The position numbers were made by a program, and so were the translations under genes. Of a DNA stretch of 64,000 nucleotides, positions 14,077 to 28,314 are shown piece after piece (the first letter of the stretch is position 1; the number at the start of each line of letters is the position of its first letter). The DNA is taken from positions 23,564,501 through 23,628,500 of the forward strand of contig NC_091093.1 of NCBI RefSeq assembly GCF_024713975.1, in the 5' to 3' direction. The stretch comes from Paralichthys olivaceus (taxonomy: Eukaryota; Chordata; Actinopteri; Pleuronectiformes; Paralichthyidae). The notes under the pieces were generated by a model. That model had not been told where the DNA came from and searched no databases. It saw only the letters and a program-made list of their open reading frames with translations.

Positions 14077-14221
14077 CAAAAAAAAAAAAAAAGTAGGCAG
14101 AGATTAAAGAAATGATAGATAATAATAAAGTGCGTGTGTGTGCGTGTGTGTGTGCGTGTGTGTGACCTACCTGCTTACGATTGGCTGTCTTCAGCGGGTT
14201 GCCCGTGTTTGCAAAGATCAT
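1872..14221 (-). CDS. rbms1: RNA-binding motif single-stranded-interacting protein 1 (13 coding exons)
   Basis: Spliced gene for a c-myc-binding-protein-family (MSSP) protein that binds A/U-rich RNA and single-stranded DNA through two RRMs. Coding exons in transcription order are 14221-14171, 12128-11986, 9922-9864, 8530-8439, 7361-7204, 6302-6223, 6096-5996, 5351-5302, 5211-5121, 3916-3863, 3018-2917, 2268-2200 and 1940-1872. All have AG/GT borders and consistent phase, giving 372 aa (human RBMS1 is about 406). RRM1 (about residues 43-115) has LYIRGL and KGYGFVDF; RRM2 (about 122-200) has LYISNL and RGVGFARM. The tail is rich in Pro, Gln, Ser and Tyr. RBMS1 is preferred over RBMS2/3 because of [14 protein letters not shown] and a VQSxSW exon, and because PSMD14 is the neighbour. 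The N-terminus is the [13 protein letters not shown] first exon; the MGKVWKQQMYPQ-type alternative first exon is not seen here. Assignment to an a or b paralogue is not possible. Confidence 0.93.
4211..4229. repeat. GTAT microsatellite
   Basis: Short tandem GTAT/TATG tetranucleotide run inside an rbms1 intron. Confidence 0.7.
6223..7361 (-). other. rbms1: rbms1 RRM2 exons
   Basis: Exons 7361-7204 and 6302-6223 encode RRM2. The sequence runs from [15 protein letters not shown] through the RNP1 motif GVGFAR to HFNGKFIK. The join between the exons splits an Arg codon (AG|G). The linker exon 6096-5996 then supplies LLCKFAD and a basic stretch, as in other RBMS proteins. Confidence 0.9.
6840..7020. 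repeat. dispersed fish repeat, family B fragment
   Basis: Degenerate fragment resembling the element at 10025-10345: shared words are ttctcagagaataattcatgg and attcatgagtgtgtg(a)aattt. It lies in an rbms1 intron. No coding capacity. Confidence 0.5.
8975..9180. repeat. dispersed fish repeat, family A copy
   Basis: Contains the words ttagcttagcataaagactgg and tagcctggccctttccaaa, shared with the copies at about 11310-11620, 36515-36640 and 63120-63260. It is a degenerate, probably non-autonomous interspersed repeat in an rbms1 intron. Confidence 0.55.
10025..10345. repeat. dispersed fish repeat, family B (most complete copy)
   Basis: Starts near cctccccgaggaggttatg and ends with gttgggccatggtagaggt followed by a gcgctctactgagtgcc segment. 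Related fragments occur at 6840-7020, 28080-28165, 29745-29850 (reversed) and 49650-49800 (reversed). The class is not assigned; the absence of an ORF suggests a non-autonomous element. Intronic in rbms1. Confidence 0.6.
11222..11280. repeat. near-perfect inverted repeat (24-bp arms, 11-nt loop)
   Basis: Left arm 11222-11245 and right arm 11257-11280 are reverse complements with one mismatch, which would be a G-U wobble in plus-strand RNA. It directly precedes a family A repeat and may be part of it. Confidence 0.8.
11310..11620. repeat. dispersed fish repeat, family A copy
   Basis: Contains the words ctcatagctagctgtacagg, agttagcttagcacaaagac and cagcctggctctgtcc, matching the other family A copies. 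Intronic in rbms1. Confidence 0.6.
11935..11974. repeat. (TG)n microsatellite next to the rbms1 exon 2 donor
   Basis: About 20 TG units on the plus strand. In the rbms1 transcript this reads (CA)n and begins about 10 nt after the 5' splice site at 11985-11984. Confidence 0.95.
14013..14164. repeat. (GT)31 tract, poly(A), and imperfect (TG)n tract
   Basis: An uninterrupted GT tract spans 14013-14074, followed by an A-run, then a TG/GC-interrupted tract at about 14132-14164. The second tract abuts the rbms1 exon 1 donor at 14170-14169, so the intron begins with CA repeats in the sense strand. Confidence 0.95.
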
Positions 14222-14700
14222 CCTGGAGGTTACAGATGATATTTTTCTCCCCCCCTCCGCCACAAATAAAAAAATCGCAAAAAGAGAGGAGACGGAATCC
14301 AAGCGACGAGAGGAGAACTGTGAATGAGCCGGTGGGTTCAGATCATACTGAGGATGGTTGATTACTAAGAAATAGATCCTGCATAGGTGGAGTGACACAT
14401 CTATGGGGACAGATGCAGGAGATGGAGCAGCTCTCCGGTCCGGTTCATTGATCTACGACGTCCTGCTGCAGACCTCAGTCCCACCTACTACAGACCCAAC
14501 CATCTGCGCCGCTGCGGGGGTGTCCGCCGTCACACGAAGCCGCACGGACGCCGCATTCAAACCCGCACCGGAGCCCCGTGTCGTTGCGTTAAAGGCGCGT
14601 GGGTGCGTCTGGTGTCCGCGGCTTCGTGCGTGATCCGATTCGAAAAAGCACACGATGCGTTCGGTTTGCAGAAGCGCATACGACCCCCTCACCGCCTTTC
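14222..14700 (-). promoter_or_regulatory. rbms1: rbms1 5' UTR and CpG-rich promoter region
   Basis: Sequence upstream of the rbms1 ATG (14221-14219 on the minus strand). CpG dinucleotides cluster at about 14430-14660, unlike the AT-rich surroundings, as expected of a CpG-island promoter. No TATA box was recognised and the start site cannot be placed. A CA repeat of about 44 units begins at 14755, just outside. Confidence 0.5.
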
Positions 14701-14752
14701 ATGTTGTCGTCGTCCGCACATACCAAACATTCTTCACCCCCACCTCCTCCAA

Positions 14753-14754
<2 letters not shown>

Positions 14755-14842
<88 letters not shown>
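14755..14842. repeat. (CA)44 microsatellite
   Basis: Uninterrupted CA/AC tract of 88 bp just upstream of the CpG-rich rbms1 5' region. It opens long artefactual His/Thr or Cys/Val frames in several directions. Confidence 0.97.
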
Positions 14843-14844
<2 letters not shown>

Positions 14845-14849
14845 CTTCC

Positions 14850-17800
14850 TCTTCCTACCCTTCCCCCCATCCAACACACTACATGTCAGAGAATCAGGAT
14901 GCAATGAAATATAAGCAGGGCCCTGGCCTCCGCTGGAGGTCACAGTCTCCGTGTAAACACAACCATACACCACAGTGGGTTAATCATGAGCAACAACAAA
15001 TATAAAAAAAACCAGGCAGCAAATATTTCTAAAGAACACATTGTTCTTAAAAAAAACTAATTTACTTTACTTTATACAACGTGTAGCCTCCTGCTTTCTG
15101 ATTTGCAGCATGTGTCCTACATGGGCTGCGTGGGGTGGTTCAGCTCAGTTTACAACTAAATTCATTTTTTCCACAAAAAGATTTGTCACTGAAAACAAAG
15201 CAATAAGTTCATAGAAATAGGCAGAAAAGGTGTTGGCGGAAGGAGATGCCCACCTTTCATAACCTGAAGAATTCAACTACCAAACCTGTGAGGCCCGAAA
15301 ATCAAAAAATATGCCCACGTCTCCATGTGTTTTTTTTACTTTTTTAAACAAAGAAATGGAGCTACACCTTTTTAATTCATTGTAATTATATTTCATTTAC
15401 ATTTACCCCTTCTAGAGATACACATCTATTTCTTTATATTGGTCCTTACCCTTATTTTGTTAAACTTGCCAGTTCCCCTCAGTTGATATCAGCTGTCGAG
15501 ACTCAAACAAACTGAATTGTGATATGCTAGCTTTATATATTATTTGTGCATTGTTTAACTCAACTAAATCAAAAAAATCTCAAGGCGTATAACCTAATAA
15601 AGAATGGATTTGTTGTTAGTTGGTATACTGTATATGAGGATCATGTGATGGCTTCATTTTTTTGTCATAGAAACAAAATATTGACCCATGAACTCATAAA
15701 TCAAAAGAATCATGAATATTTTTCCCATTCACAAGATTGATTTGCCCATACATGGTTTGCAAAAGTGAAAACTGGGCATTTTTGTATTTAGCACTCAAAC
15801 AAGTGAGAGGTGGAAAATGAGGAACTACAGTTTCCTGGTTTCTATTCTGATTAACATGAAAATGGCTTGACTGTGTACAATGCCTGCGTTTTAACTTTTA
15901 AGTCCTTTTAGGTTCATCAGATACAGAAGAAAGCTTTTATTTTTCATCATTGCCCCCAGAGTGAGGAACGGCCTCCCTCATGACACCAGGTCCTCCCTCT
16001 TTATCCACTGGGTTTGTTTTATATCTCCCTCTTCTCATGTTTGTTCTGTATTTTTAGGTGTTTTAAGCTGCAATTCTTCTCTGTGGAGCTGTAGGTATGT
16101 TGTTTAGTCTTCATGTGCTTTAGTGTGAAAATAACAATAACCAGTCAGTGATATTGTTATGTGCATGCTCCCTTAGCTTAGGGAATCTAACCATGTTTTC
16201 AGCCTTTTAGTTCATAAATCACGAAATGTTCCCAGATGTTCCTGTATGAAATTGTTCAAAGTAATTTCCCCCCTAAAATTGTACTTTGGGAAATGTCTGA
16301 TAAAAGAATAAATAAAATATTTTCATGCAGAACATCTCCTGGCTCTGGCAACAGGGATCTGAAAAAGCGGGTGATGTGCAAAAAAGGTAGAATCAAACTA
16401 CAGACCTTAGATCATTTGGTGTCTCTCTTAACCGCTACAAATAGATATTAGGTTTATCCAGAGAGCTAAATATAAACCTCAGGTTACACAGGTATAGAGT
16501 GTTTGTGTTGATATTAACTGTCTGGGTTCATGCTGTCAGTCACTTTTACCTAATTATACTCATTTAATATTCACATACAAACACTTAAGGACTCAAAGCA
16601 ACGCTCGCTCGAAGGTCCTGCAAGAGATTTATGGAGCAGAGCTAAATCCAAATCCCATCAGGGTGCAGAGAAGCTCTTAAAGCATCGAATTTCTCTTCCT
16701 TATTTCCTCTGCTAGTGGGATTAAGGTTTCACGCTGGTGTCGTGTTACAAGCTACTTCTAATGTTCCTAAAAAAATCATTCCGATCTAAATAATCTGCAG
16801 CAATATTCTTTTTTTAAACCGATGATTTCCTGTGCTTGTTAATATGCATTTTGATAAATATTGATGAGTAAACCCATCAAATAGATTTCATATATATGCA
16901 AATATTTCACAAATTAAAATGCACATTTCTCATCTGTCTGCAAAGTGCTTTGAACCGGTTTTGTTTCCAATGCTGCATTTATCTGTAGCTTTCCTTTGGG
17001 CTCATTTATCCATGTTTCCATTGTTTGTCTGGGTCATTTACAAAAGCTTTAGAAATGACTTCTCCCCCATATAGAGCAACAAAATGAATAGGTTTCAAAT
17101 TGAGCCACTGGGAAGCTGTCAACCAATCATATGCAGAGCTGCATTCAATGAGACAACACAGTCAGCAATAACGATTCATTAACAAAAACTCAGCCCCCTC
17201 GAAAGGAAAAATAACGTCCGTCTGCCTCCTGTATTGTCTTCACACATCAAGTTATTGCTTACATAAGACCCTTTAATGGTGGGTGTAGCCCAGACCTGCA
17301 GAAGCGTCATTATAGGAAACTACAAGCCAAAAGAAATGAGATAAAACTGAGAGAGCACTGAGGATGTATACTTTAATAATATGGAGGATGGGCATCTTGA
17401 GGAAGCACATCCTGGTTTAGGCGGTGACGAGGTAGCAGGAGGTGCTCTGGGTGTGGAGAGGGAGGAACTGAGGAATGTGGATGATTATCTGTCCTCTCTT
17501 CATCCACCAAAGAACCAGCATGCCTGCTGACCTATCTGGCTGTGACACGGCTGGGCCAGATTGTCAGAGCTGTATAGCAGGATTGGGAACTGCCAGTGTG
17601 AAATACACCCGAGCAAACGAGGGCTTTTCCACCAACGCCAGTGTGACGGCGTGGCTTGGCCTGAAGTTTGTGGCTCCTCTGGGAATAATGAAATGCCTGC
17701 ATGTTGAAATATGAGAAGCCACACAGACATCACAGCAGTTTTCATTCCTTGTAGTATTAAAAGAGAGACGCTGCATCATTGTTGTTGATGATAACAACCC

Positions 17801-18470
17801 TGGCTAAGTGCATTCTTACATTCATACAATTACCCTAAATACTCACTTAATGTCCCAGTTGATGGCTTATAGTATTGTATTGTTACCACTGCTCTCCTTA
17901 AAATATATATATTGGACCCAGGTTTAGTATCAAAAAGAGAAAAGAGAGCAAGAGGAAACTAGATCTAATACTATAAGGATCTTTTCCAAAAACAAAATAT
18001 TCAACAATCAAAATAAAATCCAACCAAGGGACTGAAGAGCATAGATGATATATGTATTCAATTTTAATGCAAAACCTTTTTCATGTAAATATTCAAACTG
18101 TAGAAATGTATCACAGAATTCAATAAATGGGAAGTGTAGTTTTTATTATTATTATTATTATTATTGGGATGATGTTATTTATATCACTTAAATAATATTG
18201 AAATATCATTAGTATTATATATATTTATATACTTGATCATCTATAATATAATAATAATGTGTATTATATATTAGTCATTTACTAAGGTATTTGTTGTCCT
18301 TTCTTTGTTTGATCGGAAATAGGAAATTGTGCGAGTGAATTATTATTACTATTTTGTATTATCATGATAATACTTATTATAATAATAATAATAATAATAA
18401 TTAGTGTATTGTTGTTGTTATTACTATTTCTGTTATTATCGTTATAATGATAATAATTACAAGTATTATT
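14850..18470. other. rbms1-psmd14 intergenic interval, no gene recognised
   Basis: No exon of a known family is seen on either strand. 15940-16060 has a stretch resembling a fish LINE 3' part (weak). 16560-17330 is AT-rich with complex, non-repetitive sequence and is treated separately as a candidate regulatory region. 18143-18165 and about 18376-18400 are TTA/AAT microsatellites close to the psmd14 promoter. Confidence 0.6.
16560..17330. promoter_or_regulatory. candidate conserved non-coding enhancer region
   Basis: AT-rich, complex, non-repetitive sequence with many homeobox/POU-like words (for example attaaaatgcacatttc, tgcaaatatttcac, aaccaatcatatgcagagc). It has the texture of a developmental enhancer. 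It lies between two divergent genes. Conservation cannot be tested here, so this is only a suggestion. Confidence 0.3.
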
Positions 18471-18479
18471 GGGTGTGTC

Positions 18480-18654
18480 GTGTCTGTCGCGCCCCCGTGT
18501 GTCCAGATTTTGCAGTCGTCCGTCGTGACGTCACCGGAGCGACGGAAGTGGTTTCCTGAGTACAGAATCTGGCTGATTCATTGTAGTCGGTGTGTTTGAC
18601 TGTGAACACGGAGAGAAACTGCGTCTTCTGAACACACGACACGTTTGACAACAG
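18480..18654 (+). promoter_or_regulatory. psmd14: psmd14 promoter and non-coding exon 1
   Basis: CpG-rich, TATA-less start region. A consensus CRE/ATF palindrome TGACGTCA lies at 18526-18533 and an ETS-type site CGGAAGTG at 18543-18550. A good splice donor (ACAG|GTGAGT) ends a non-coding exon at 18654, and the coding sequence resumes in the exon starting at 19690. This matches a housekeeping proteasome-subunit promoter. The exact start site is not determined. Confidence 0.7.
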
Positions 18655-19697
18655 GTGAGTGGAGCCAGGGTTCGAGCACGGACACTCGCCTTCGTTAAAC
18701 ACGATGAGACGGAGTCGGCGGTGCTAGTTTGTCGCTGCTTTTCTGCTTCGAGATGACACAGGCGAAGTTAGCATGAGTAAGCTAACAGCCCGCTAACGCG
18801 AGCGGACAACATTAGTTTCTGAACCGAGTGATTGAAATCATTAACACGTTCTGCTCTTGTTGTTACACTGCTGCAGAAACACATTGAACGATAGTTTGAA
18901 TCCAACATTAACACTGGGTTATCCGTGTTTACGTGTCACTGGAAGCCAGCTAACTGGTGCTAACTAGCCACTTGGCCGCTAACGTCAATTCTTTGCGTAT
19001 TTTAATAAATAAAATACGCAAAGAATGTGACTCCGGCTTTGACAGACACTAAATTCTAATTGTATTTGTGTCGGCAAACAATATGATAAAGAGGCCTCGC
19101 ACAGAATAAGTTCAAAATAAATTCCAATGGAAGACCTCCATGTTTATATATGAATGAATGTAATCTACACTAGAGAACATACAAAGGAAGCAGTAGCCGA
19201 TACAATATTGGAAAATAAAAACTGTCTTTATAGTTCTTGCTGCTGTTGAACTATATCGCATATTACTGACTGGTGTTTTTATTAAGTTGTCCAATACATT
19301 ACTCACATACCAGTGTTAAACAATGACAATAAAGATTTCTGATTCTGATAGTCCACAAAAGGTGCATGATGAAGCTACGGCTCTGTATTTACATATATAA
19401 ACGTTTGTAGTTGTATTTAAGTGTGTAGGTATTTTCATGTTGGTTTCCCAACTCACTGAAGTTGATAAAAAATAAACTCTTAGGTCCACGACTTATTTTT
19501 TTTGTATATTTAAACTATTTGCCAATTTGTCCAGAAGAGCTGTTTGACTTATTTATATCTGATATATATCTGATCTTATAATCATCTTATGAAAAGTCGC
19601 ATGCACCTCTCTGATATCTGATAAGTTCAGGTTGCTGTTTGGCTGTGTAGTTTGAAGGCAGGCGAATTACTTTTTAATGTCTTTAACAGATAACAAT

Positions 19698-23278
<3,581 letters not shown>

Positions 23279-23333
23279 TGGTCCAGTGTGTGAATAACTG
23301 TTAATATTGCAACCATTGTTGTCTTTTATATAA

Positions 23334-23339
23334 AATAAA
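23334..23339 (+). promoter_or_regulatory. psmd14: psmd14 poly(A) signal AATAAA
   Basis: Canonical AATAAA 56 nt after the stop codon, giving a very short 3' UTR. Confidence 0.85.
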
Positions 23340-25774
23340 TGTATGTATGAAAAAAATTGGCTTATGTCTGATTTGAGGTGCATGAGACAGTATGGGAGGC
23401 ATCAGATTTTTGTTCTAGCAGATAAGCACGTAACTTTGTTTCTCTCTGAATCAGAGTATTTTTTTTCAGCCTCAGCATTAAAACCAGAGCTGATTTGTGA
23501 TTTCATTAAGTTTCCTCAGCTTCATAACGTCAAAAACACCCATCAGGTGTGATTATTAGAAAGCTGCTGTTATTGAACCAAAATACTATAGAGATGTAAT
23601 ACCCATGCCTACCGCTGGATGGAGCAAGAGTTGCAGTTTACACCTTCAAAAACTTTTCTGAGAAGATTTTATAAAACATTTCAGTCTAGTTGTTCCAGTG
23701 AATCCACGTTAAACACACGTCCTGGGATCAGTTTTTACTAAGTGTGAATCAACGGCTGGAAAGAACAAATCACGGATCACAGATTCCCGGTGCCAAAATA
23801 TAAACAAACAAACTTTATATCCTCTTTACTGTGTCCATTGTAAAAATATTATTGCTCCACTGTGCAATGACTAACAGTCTGCTGCTGCAGATTGGGCCTG
23901 AATTTCAAAGTTCGGATTTCCTCCCCCATATTTTTCACTGGCGTAAGAACAAAGTTAGTGAAATGGAAAACGATGATGCAGGCATCATGAGCAAAGACTT
24001 CATGATCATGGCCTTATACAAGTTTTTAAAAAGGCAAGATGCAAAAATGATCCATCCTTTTTTTCAGCATAGTTATGCTTAAATTTGCGTCTGTAATGGT
24101 TGTTTTCAGAAAGGAAGAACATGAAGGATGGTAAAAACATTAAACTGATATATGAAAAATACAGTTTGATCTGGGGTTTCTAATCTGAAAGCAACAGAAT
24201 AGCATTTGTAGGCTTCAGAACAATGGTGTCTTCTTGCTCTGATAGTGAGAGCTGGGCCCAAATGCCAATATCCCTTTTAGTTTATTATAGCGTGAAGAAA
24301 AACGTCTCAATAATGGGCTCGCGGGATCTCGGCCAGAGATGCAGCTTGTACTGCAGTAACTCCAGAGACGGCAGAGAACACGGAGCATATGGTGTTTCTC
24401 CACCCTGTCCAGTATATACTGAGCTGACAGAGAGTTACGAGCGACGTGGCCTCCTGCCATGATATCGACCCTGGGCGGCTTCATGTTACATAATTCTTGT
24501 GCCTGACTGAAATCTTTGCAAATCACACAGGATGGAATTGGCTTTGTCTCAATGTGAATGTCGGGACGGTGTGAAATGAAATGAAACACCCTCTCTCTGG
24601 TGATTTGGGGAATGTGAACCTTTGCCCCCGACATAGTCCGCATGAAAAATCCATAAACTAAAAGCCCTGGCTGTATAGATCTCAGAGTTTCAGTGCACAG
24701 TTACTGTCCAAACCCACCTGTGTTTTCTCTAGTCCATTGCATGGAAGCAACAGAGGACAACTTGTCTCATGTTCCTTCGTAGCACTTATTTTTAAAGTCA
24801 CTTACCTCATGGCAAACCACTTCTAAGTAGATAATTTCATATGGGGAGATTGAGAACAAGACAAGATGAATGCTGGTGCTGTTTGGTGTGGCTTAAGAGG
24901 ACAGATCACTCCCACTGAAGAGGATACATCACTCCGGCCCTGCCTCAGTGGCTGAGAGCCTGCGGATGACAGCATGAAGTCATTTTTTAGTATGTGCTCG
25001 CTCAGATAAATAGTTAGGAGGGTTTTACAATCATAAACAATTACAGCATAGAAAACTGCATATAAGTCAACATTTGTTTTCGTGAACTGCTCAGAATTCT
25101 TTGTTTTTGAGTCAGAGAGTTGTGAAATGAAGTGAGGGGCTGAAAAATGATCTTCAACCTTCTCTTGTTGAGTTTTAGTTTATTCTCAACCATGGAAACA
25201 GGTTTCGATAAAAACAATCTCACTTCATGGTCCATTTATTTGCTACTCTGGAGATTTTGATCATATGGCTCTTGGGATGTGAGTTGATTGTTGATTGACT
25301 GAAATATCTTAGATTAGATTTTGTGCATGGTCCCCAGTGGATGAATCCTACTAAATTTGGTGATACTTTGATGTAGGTAGTACTAACCACAAGATTATAT
25401 TTGTCATAAATATGCACACATCTTGATTGGCACAGAATAAGACATTCTTGTTTCCCAGAGGTTAATCCTACTGACATGATATTGGTGGTCACCTGACTTC
25501 TGCTCTACAAGGCCACCAGGAGGCACCTCAACAGCTGAATGGAGTTCTAACTTATTTAGTTCACACGTTTGTGCCCTGTTCATGAAAAATGTCACTGATT
25601 TTCATTTCGTCCTGCCATCAGGCACTTTTTCATTTTGTCTTGTACTTTAATTTATATTCATATACTGAACCAGCGAAACCTGTGAGCTAACTCTAGCAGC
25701 TGATGAATGGAACTCTAGACTTTAGATTGAGCAGCTGGAGGCCTTATGTTTTTGAGTTGTCTGTCCCATTCTTG

Positions 25775-26180
25775 TGAACGCGATATCTCAGGAACACGCT
25801 CAGGGAGTCTTTTCATATTGGGTACAAATGTTCACTTGGACTCACGGATGAACTGATTAGTATTTGGTCAAGGTCTCTGTGAGAAATTTCATAAACACCT
25901 CAGGAGAACCCTTTTAAATTTGGGTGGTCGAAGGTCACAGAGGAACAGCTTCAAACTTTAAATTTTGCACAAATTTAAATCTTAGACTCACAAATAAATG
26001 GTTCACATTCCAACCTCTTGAACATGACATCTCAATATCTTCTTCAACTTTGGACTAGTCTCCAGGAGGCAAAGACTACCTGAATAGATTGCAGTGGTCA
26101 AAGGTAAAATTCAAAGTGACCCCATATTGTAAATGCAATACATCAGGAACCCTTGAAGGGACTGAAACTGGACTGGCTGG
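25775..26180. repeat. dispersed fish repeat, family C
   Basis: Contains words typical of an abundant fish interspersed repeat: cgatatctcaggaacacgct, cacttggactcacggatgaa and ctgattag, plus a second diverged unit (catctcaatatcttctt). No coding frame. Confidence 0.5.
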
Positions 26181-27422
26181 CAGATGCATACAACTGCATA
26201 GGCTGGTTTCTTTTTGTTCTGAACTCTAATGGGGGTTTTAGCAGTGTGTGCATACTGCACTGCATGTGTGAGAACGTACAAGTAACCTGCACACCTGAAT
26301 GAACATCTCTTTGGGGTTATAAATGCTCACACATGGACCTAGATCTGCTTTCACACGGTCTCCACAGAGCCCTGTCTCCATCCCTCTCTGCACTGCTTGT
26401 TAAATGTGACCAGGCAAAGGTAATGTGGGCTGTTGGGGCATTTTAGTGTAATGCAAGCTGCCGGACAGCTGTGTTCCATCAGTTTAGAGTCTGACTCCCC
26501 TGTCCTGACCCTTCAGTTAAAGTACCCTTGACCTGCAGAGATCCTCACTCTATCAACACATCTGTCTTGCCAAGAAATAAACAGGGAGTTCATACCTGCA
26601 GTGTTACAAATACTAATGTATACAACATGAAAAATGGTGCCTGCTTCTGTCAGAGGGGGCACAGCCGCTGGGATGTGTGGAATGTGGGCTGTAGTCCGAC
26701 AGAAAACTTGAATTACACTTTGAATCAGCGGCCTCAACGTCTGCGTAAATGCATGGCAGAGGTGTCACAGTAGTCACGCTGCCTCTTGCATGCCAGGTCA
26801 GCCGCATTTCACCTCAGGAAAACTTGTGGTGTGACTGAATTTGTTCCTTAAAAAGGGATGAATCAGAGAGAGTGGGTTTACTAGAGCACTGTTGAATCTT
26901 TTATTGGGTTAATTAAACAGCAAAATGAGGTACAAAATTATACTTTGTGGTTTTCATTGGAACAACAAAGGTAAAAAGCATAATCCCCAAAAAAACTAAA
27001 TACTGTGAAAAGTTTGCATTTTGTTACATTTTAGGGTTAGGGAGCAGGTGGACCCAAAAAGGCAGAACAAAAAAAGTTTGAACAAAAGTGTCCTTTAATA
27101 TTGCTTTACAAAGCACACAGACAAAATCCAAAATAACAGCAACTAAAAATTGCTCTTCAGCAGAACACGGGAAACACTAGAGAACTTACTTGAGTAGACA
27201 CAACGACGAGTGGTGACACAACACATGGGAAGACGTGGTACACCAACGAACTGACCAAGATCAAGAGAAGCACAAAGACTCAAATACACACTGAACTAAT
27301 GACAAACTAGAGACAGGTGGCACAGGAAGACAGGTGAAATGACGAGGGCAGGAAGTCCAGCAAGGAGCAGAGACTACAAAATAAAACAGGAAACAGAGAT
27401 GAACACTGAGAGGAAAACTGAG

Positions 27423-27520
27423 AGGGACACAGGAGAGGGACACAGGGTGGGACACAGGGTGGGACACAGGGTGGGACACAGAGAGGGACAAAGAGAGGGA
27501 CAAAGAGAGGGAAACAGGGA
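27423..27520. repeat. 13-bp minisatellite
   Basis: Tandem copies of a unit like gggacacagggtg (about three near-identical units), grading into gggacaaagaga units. On the minus strand it encodes a spurious Cys-Val-Pro-Pro repeat. Confidence 0.85.
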
Positions 27521-28079
27521 GCAAAACTTAAAACACAAATCCAAACATGAGAAAAACACAGTCCATAATCGAAATGAAAACTCTCTTTTATATAAAACAG
27601 GACCAAAGCACATGAGACATGACAGCATTTGGTGCTAAACTTCCCCAAGAGCTCAAGAGTTTGTGTTCTCCACACAAACATGTTATAGCTCCCTCTGTTG
27701 TGTAAAGTCGTGTCCTGACCAGAGGCCATAAAAGTCACATTATAGAGAGAGTTTGTCTTCATCTGTCTCGAAGTGGCCTTACAAGACTGAGTGACCTGCT
27801 CTGACCCTAACCCACTGCCACAGAGAGCTGCCTCCTGTTCTGTGGAGGACAGTCGGCAGTCAGAGAACAGAAAAGACAAACATGGTGCCACAACCGCTGT
27901 CCTTGATTTCTCATTCACCAAGAGATGAGTTATAGATTCAAAATCAAGTTTATTAACGGGAGTTGAACTCCTTCTAAAATAGAAATAGAATTGGAATAGT
28001 ATCAGAAAGCCAAAATGCACTAGCCCGCACTCCTGCAATCTTATATTGTTTTTTCTGTTTTTATGCATATTATGCATGC

Positions 28080-28165
28080 AAGTGTTCGCACTTTGGTGGG
28101 CTTGATTAAGTTTAAGACTGTTGGGCCTTGGTGGAGGTATACACTCTCCCGAGGGCTATTTTAGT
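28080..28165. repeat. dispersed fish repeat, family B 3' fragment
   Basis: Carries gactgttgggccttggtgg and gaggtatacactctcccgag, matching the 3' end of the element at 10025-10345. Confidence 0.55.
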
Positions 28166-28274
28166 TTAGTTGAAGTTTAGTTTAGTAGTTTTCCTACAGT
28201 TTTTATTTGTGTCCTGCTGCTCTCCTCCACAGATATTAATGAAGTCATTTGAAGGGATCCAAACTGACTTGTGC

Positions 28275-28314
28275 TCCACAGCACTGCTGCAGTTCAATGC
28301 AGCAGTGCTGTGGA
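28275..28314. repeat. perfect 17-bp inverted repeat, 6-nt loop
   Basis: The arms tccacagcactgctgca (28275-28291) and its exact reverse complement (28298-28314) flank GTTCAA. Not part of any recognised gene. Confidence 0.9.

Noticed and set aside
14589-15005. Several 80-116-codon frames rich in His-Thr or Cys-Val
   Set aside because: They are translations of the (CA)44 tract in different frames and strands.
19290-19350. Possible LINE 3' tail (gacaataaagatttctgatt)
   Set aside because: Only the tail word fits; nothing upstream could be aligned to a retrotransposon reading frame.
24215-24643. 142-codon open frame on the minus strand
   Set aside because: No recognisable family, no promoter or splice context seen, and an overlapping open frame exists on the other strand. 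It could still be conserved non-coding DNA; nothing supports a protein.
27307-28077. 256-codon open frame on the minus strand
   Set aside because: It runs through the 13-bp minisatellite (spurious Cys-Val-Pro-Pro repeats) and repeat-like sequence. No domain, no plausible splice structure, and biased composition of Phe/Leu/Ser/Cys.
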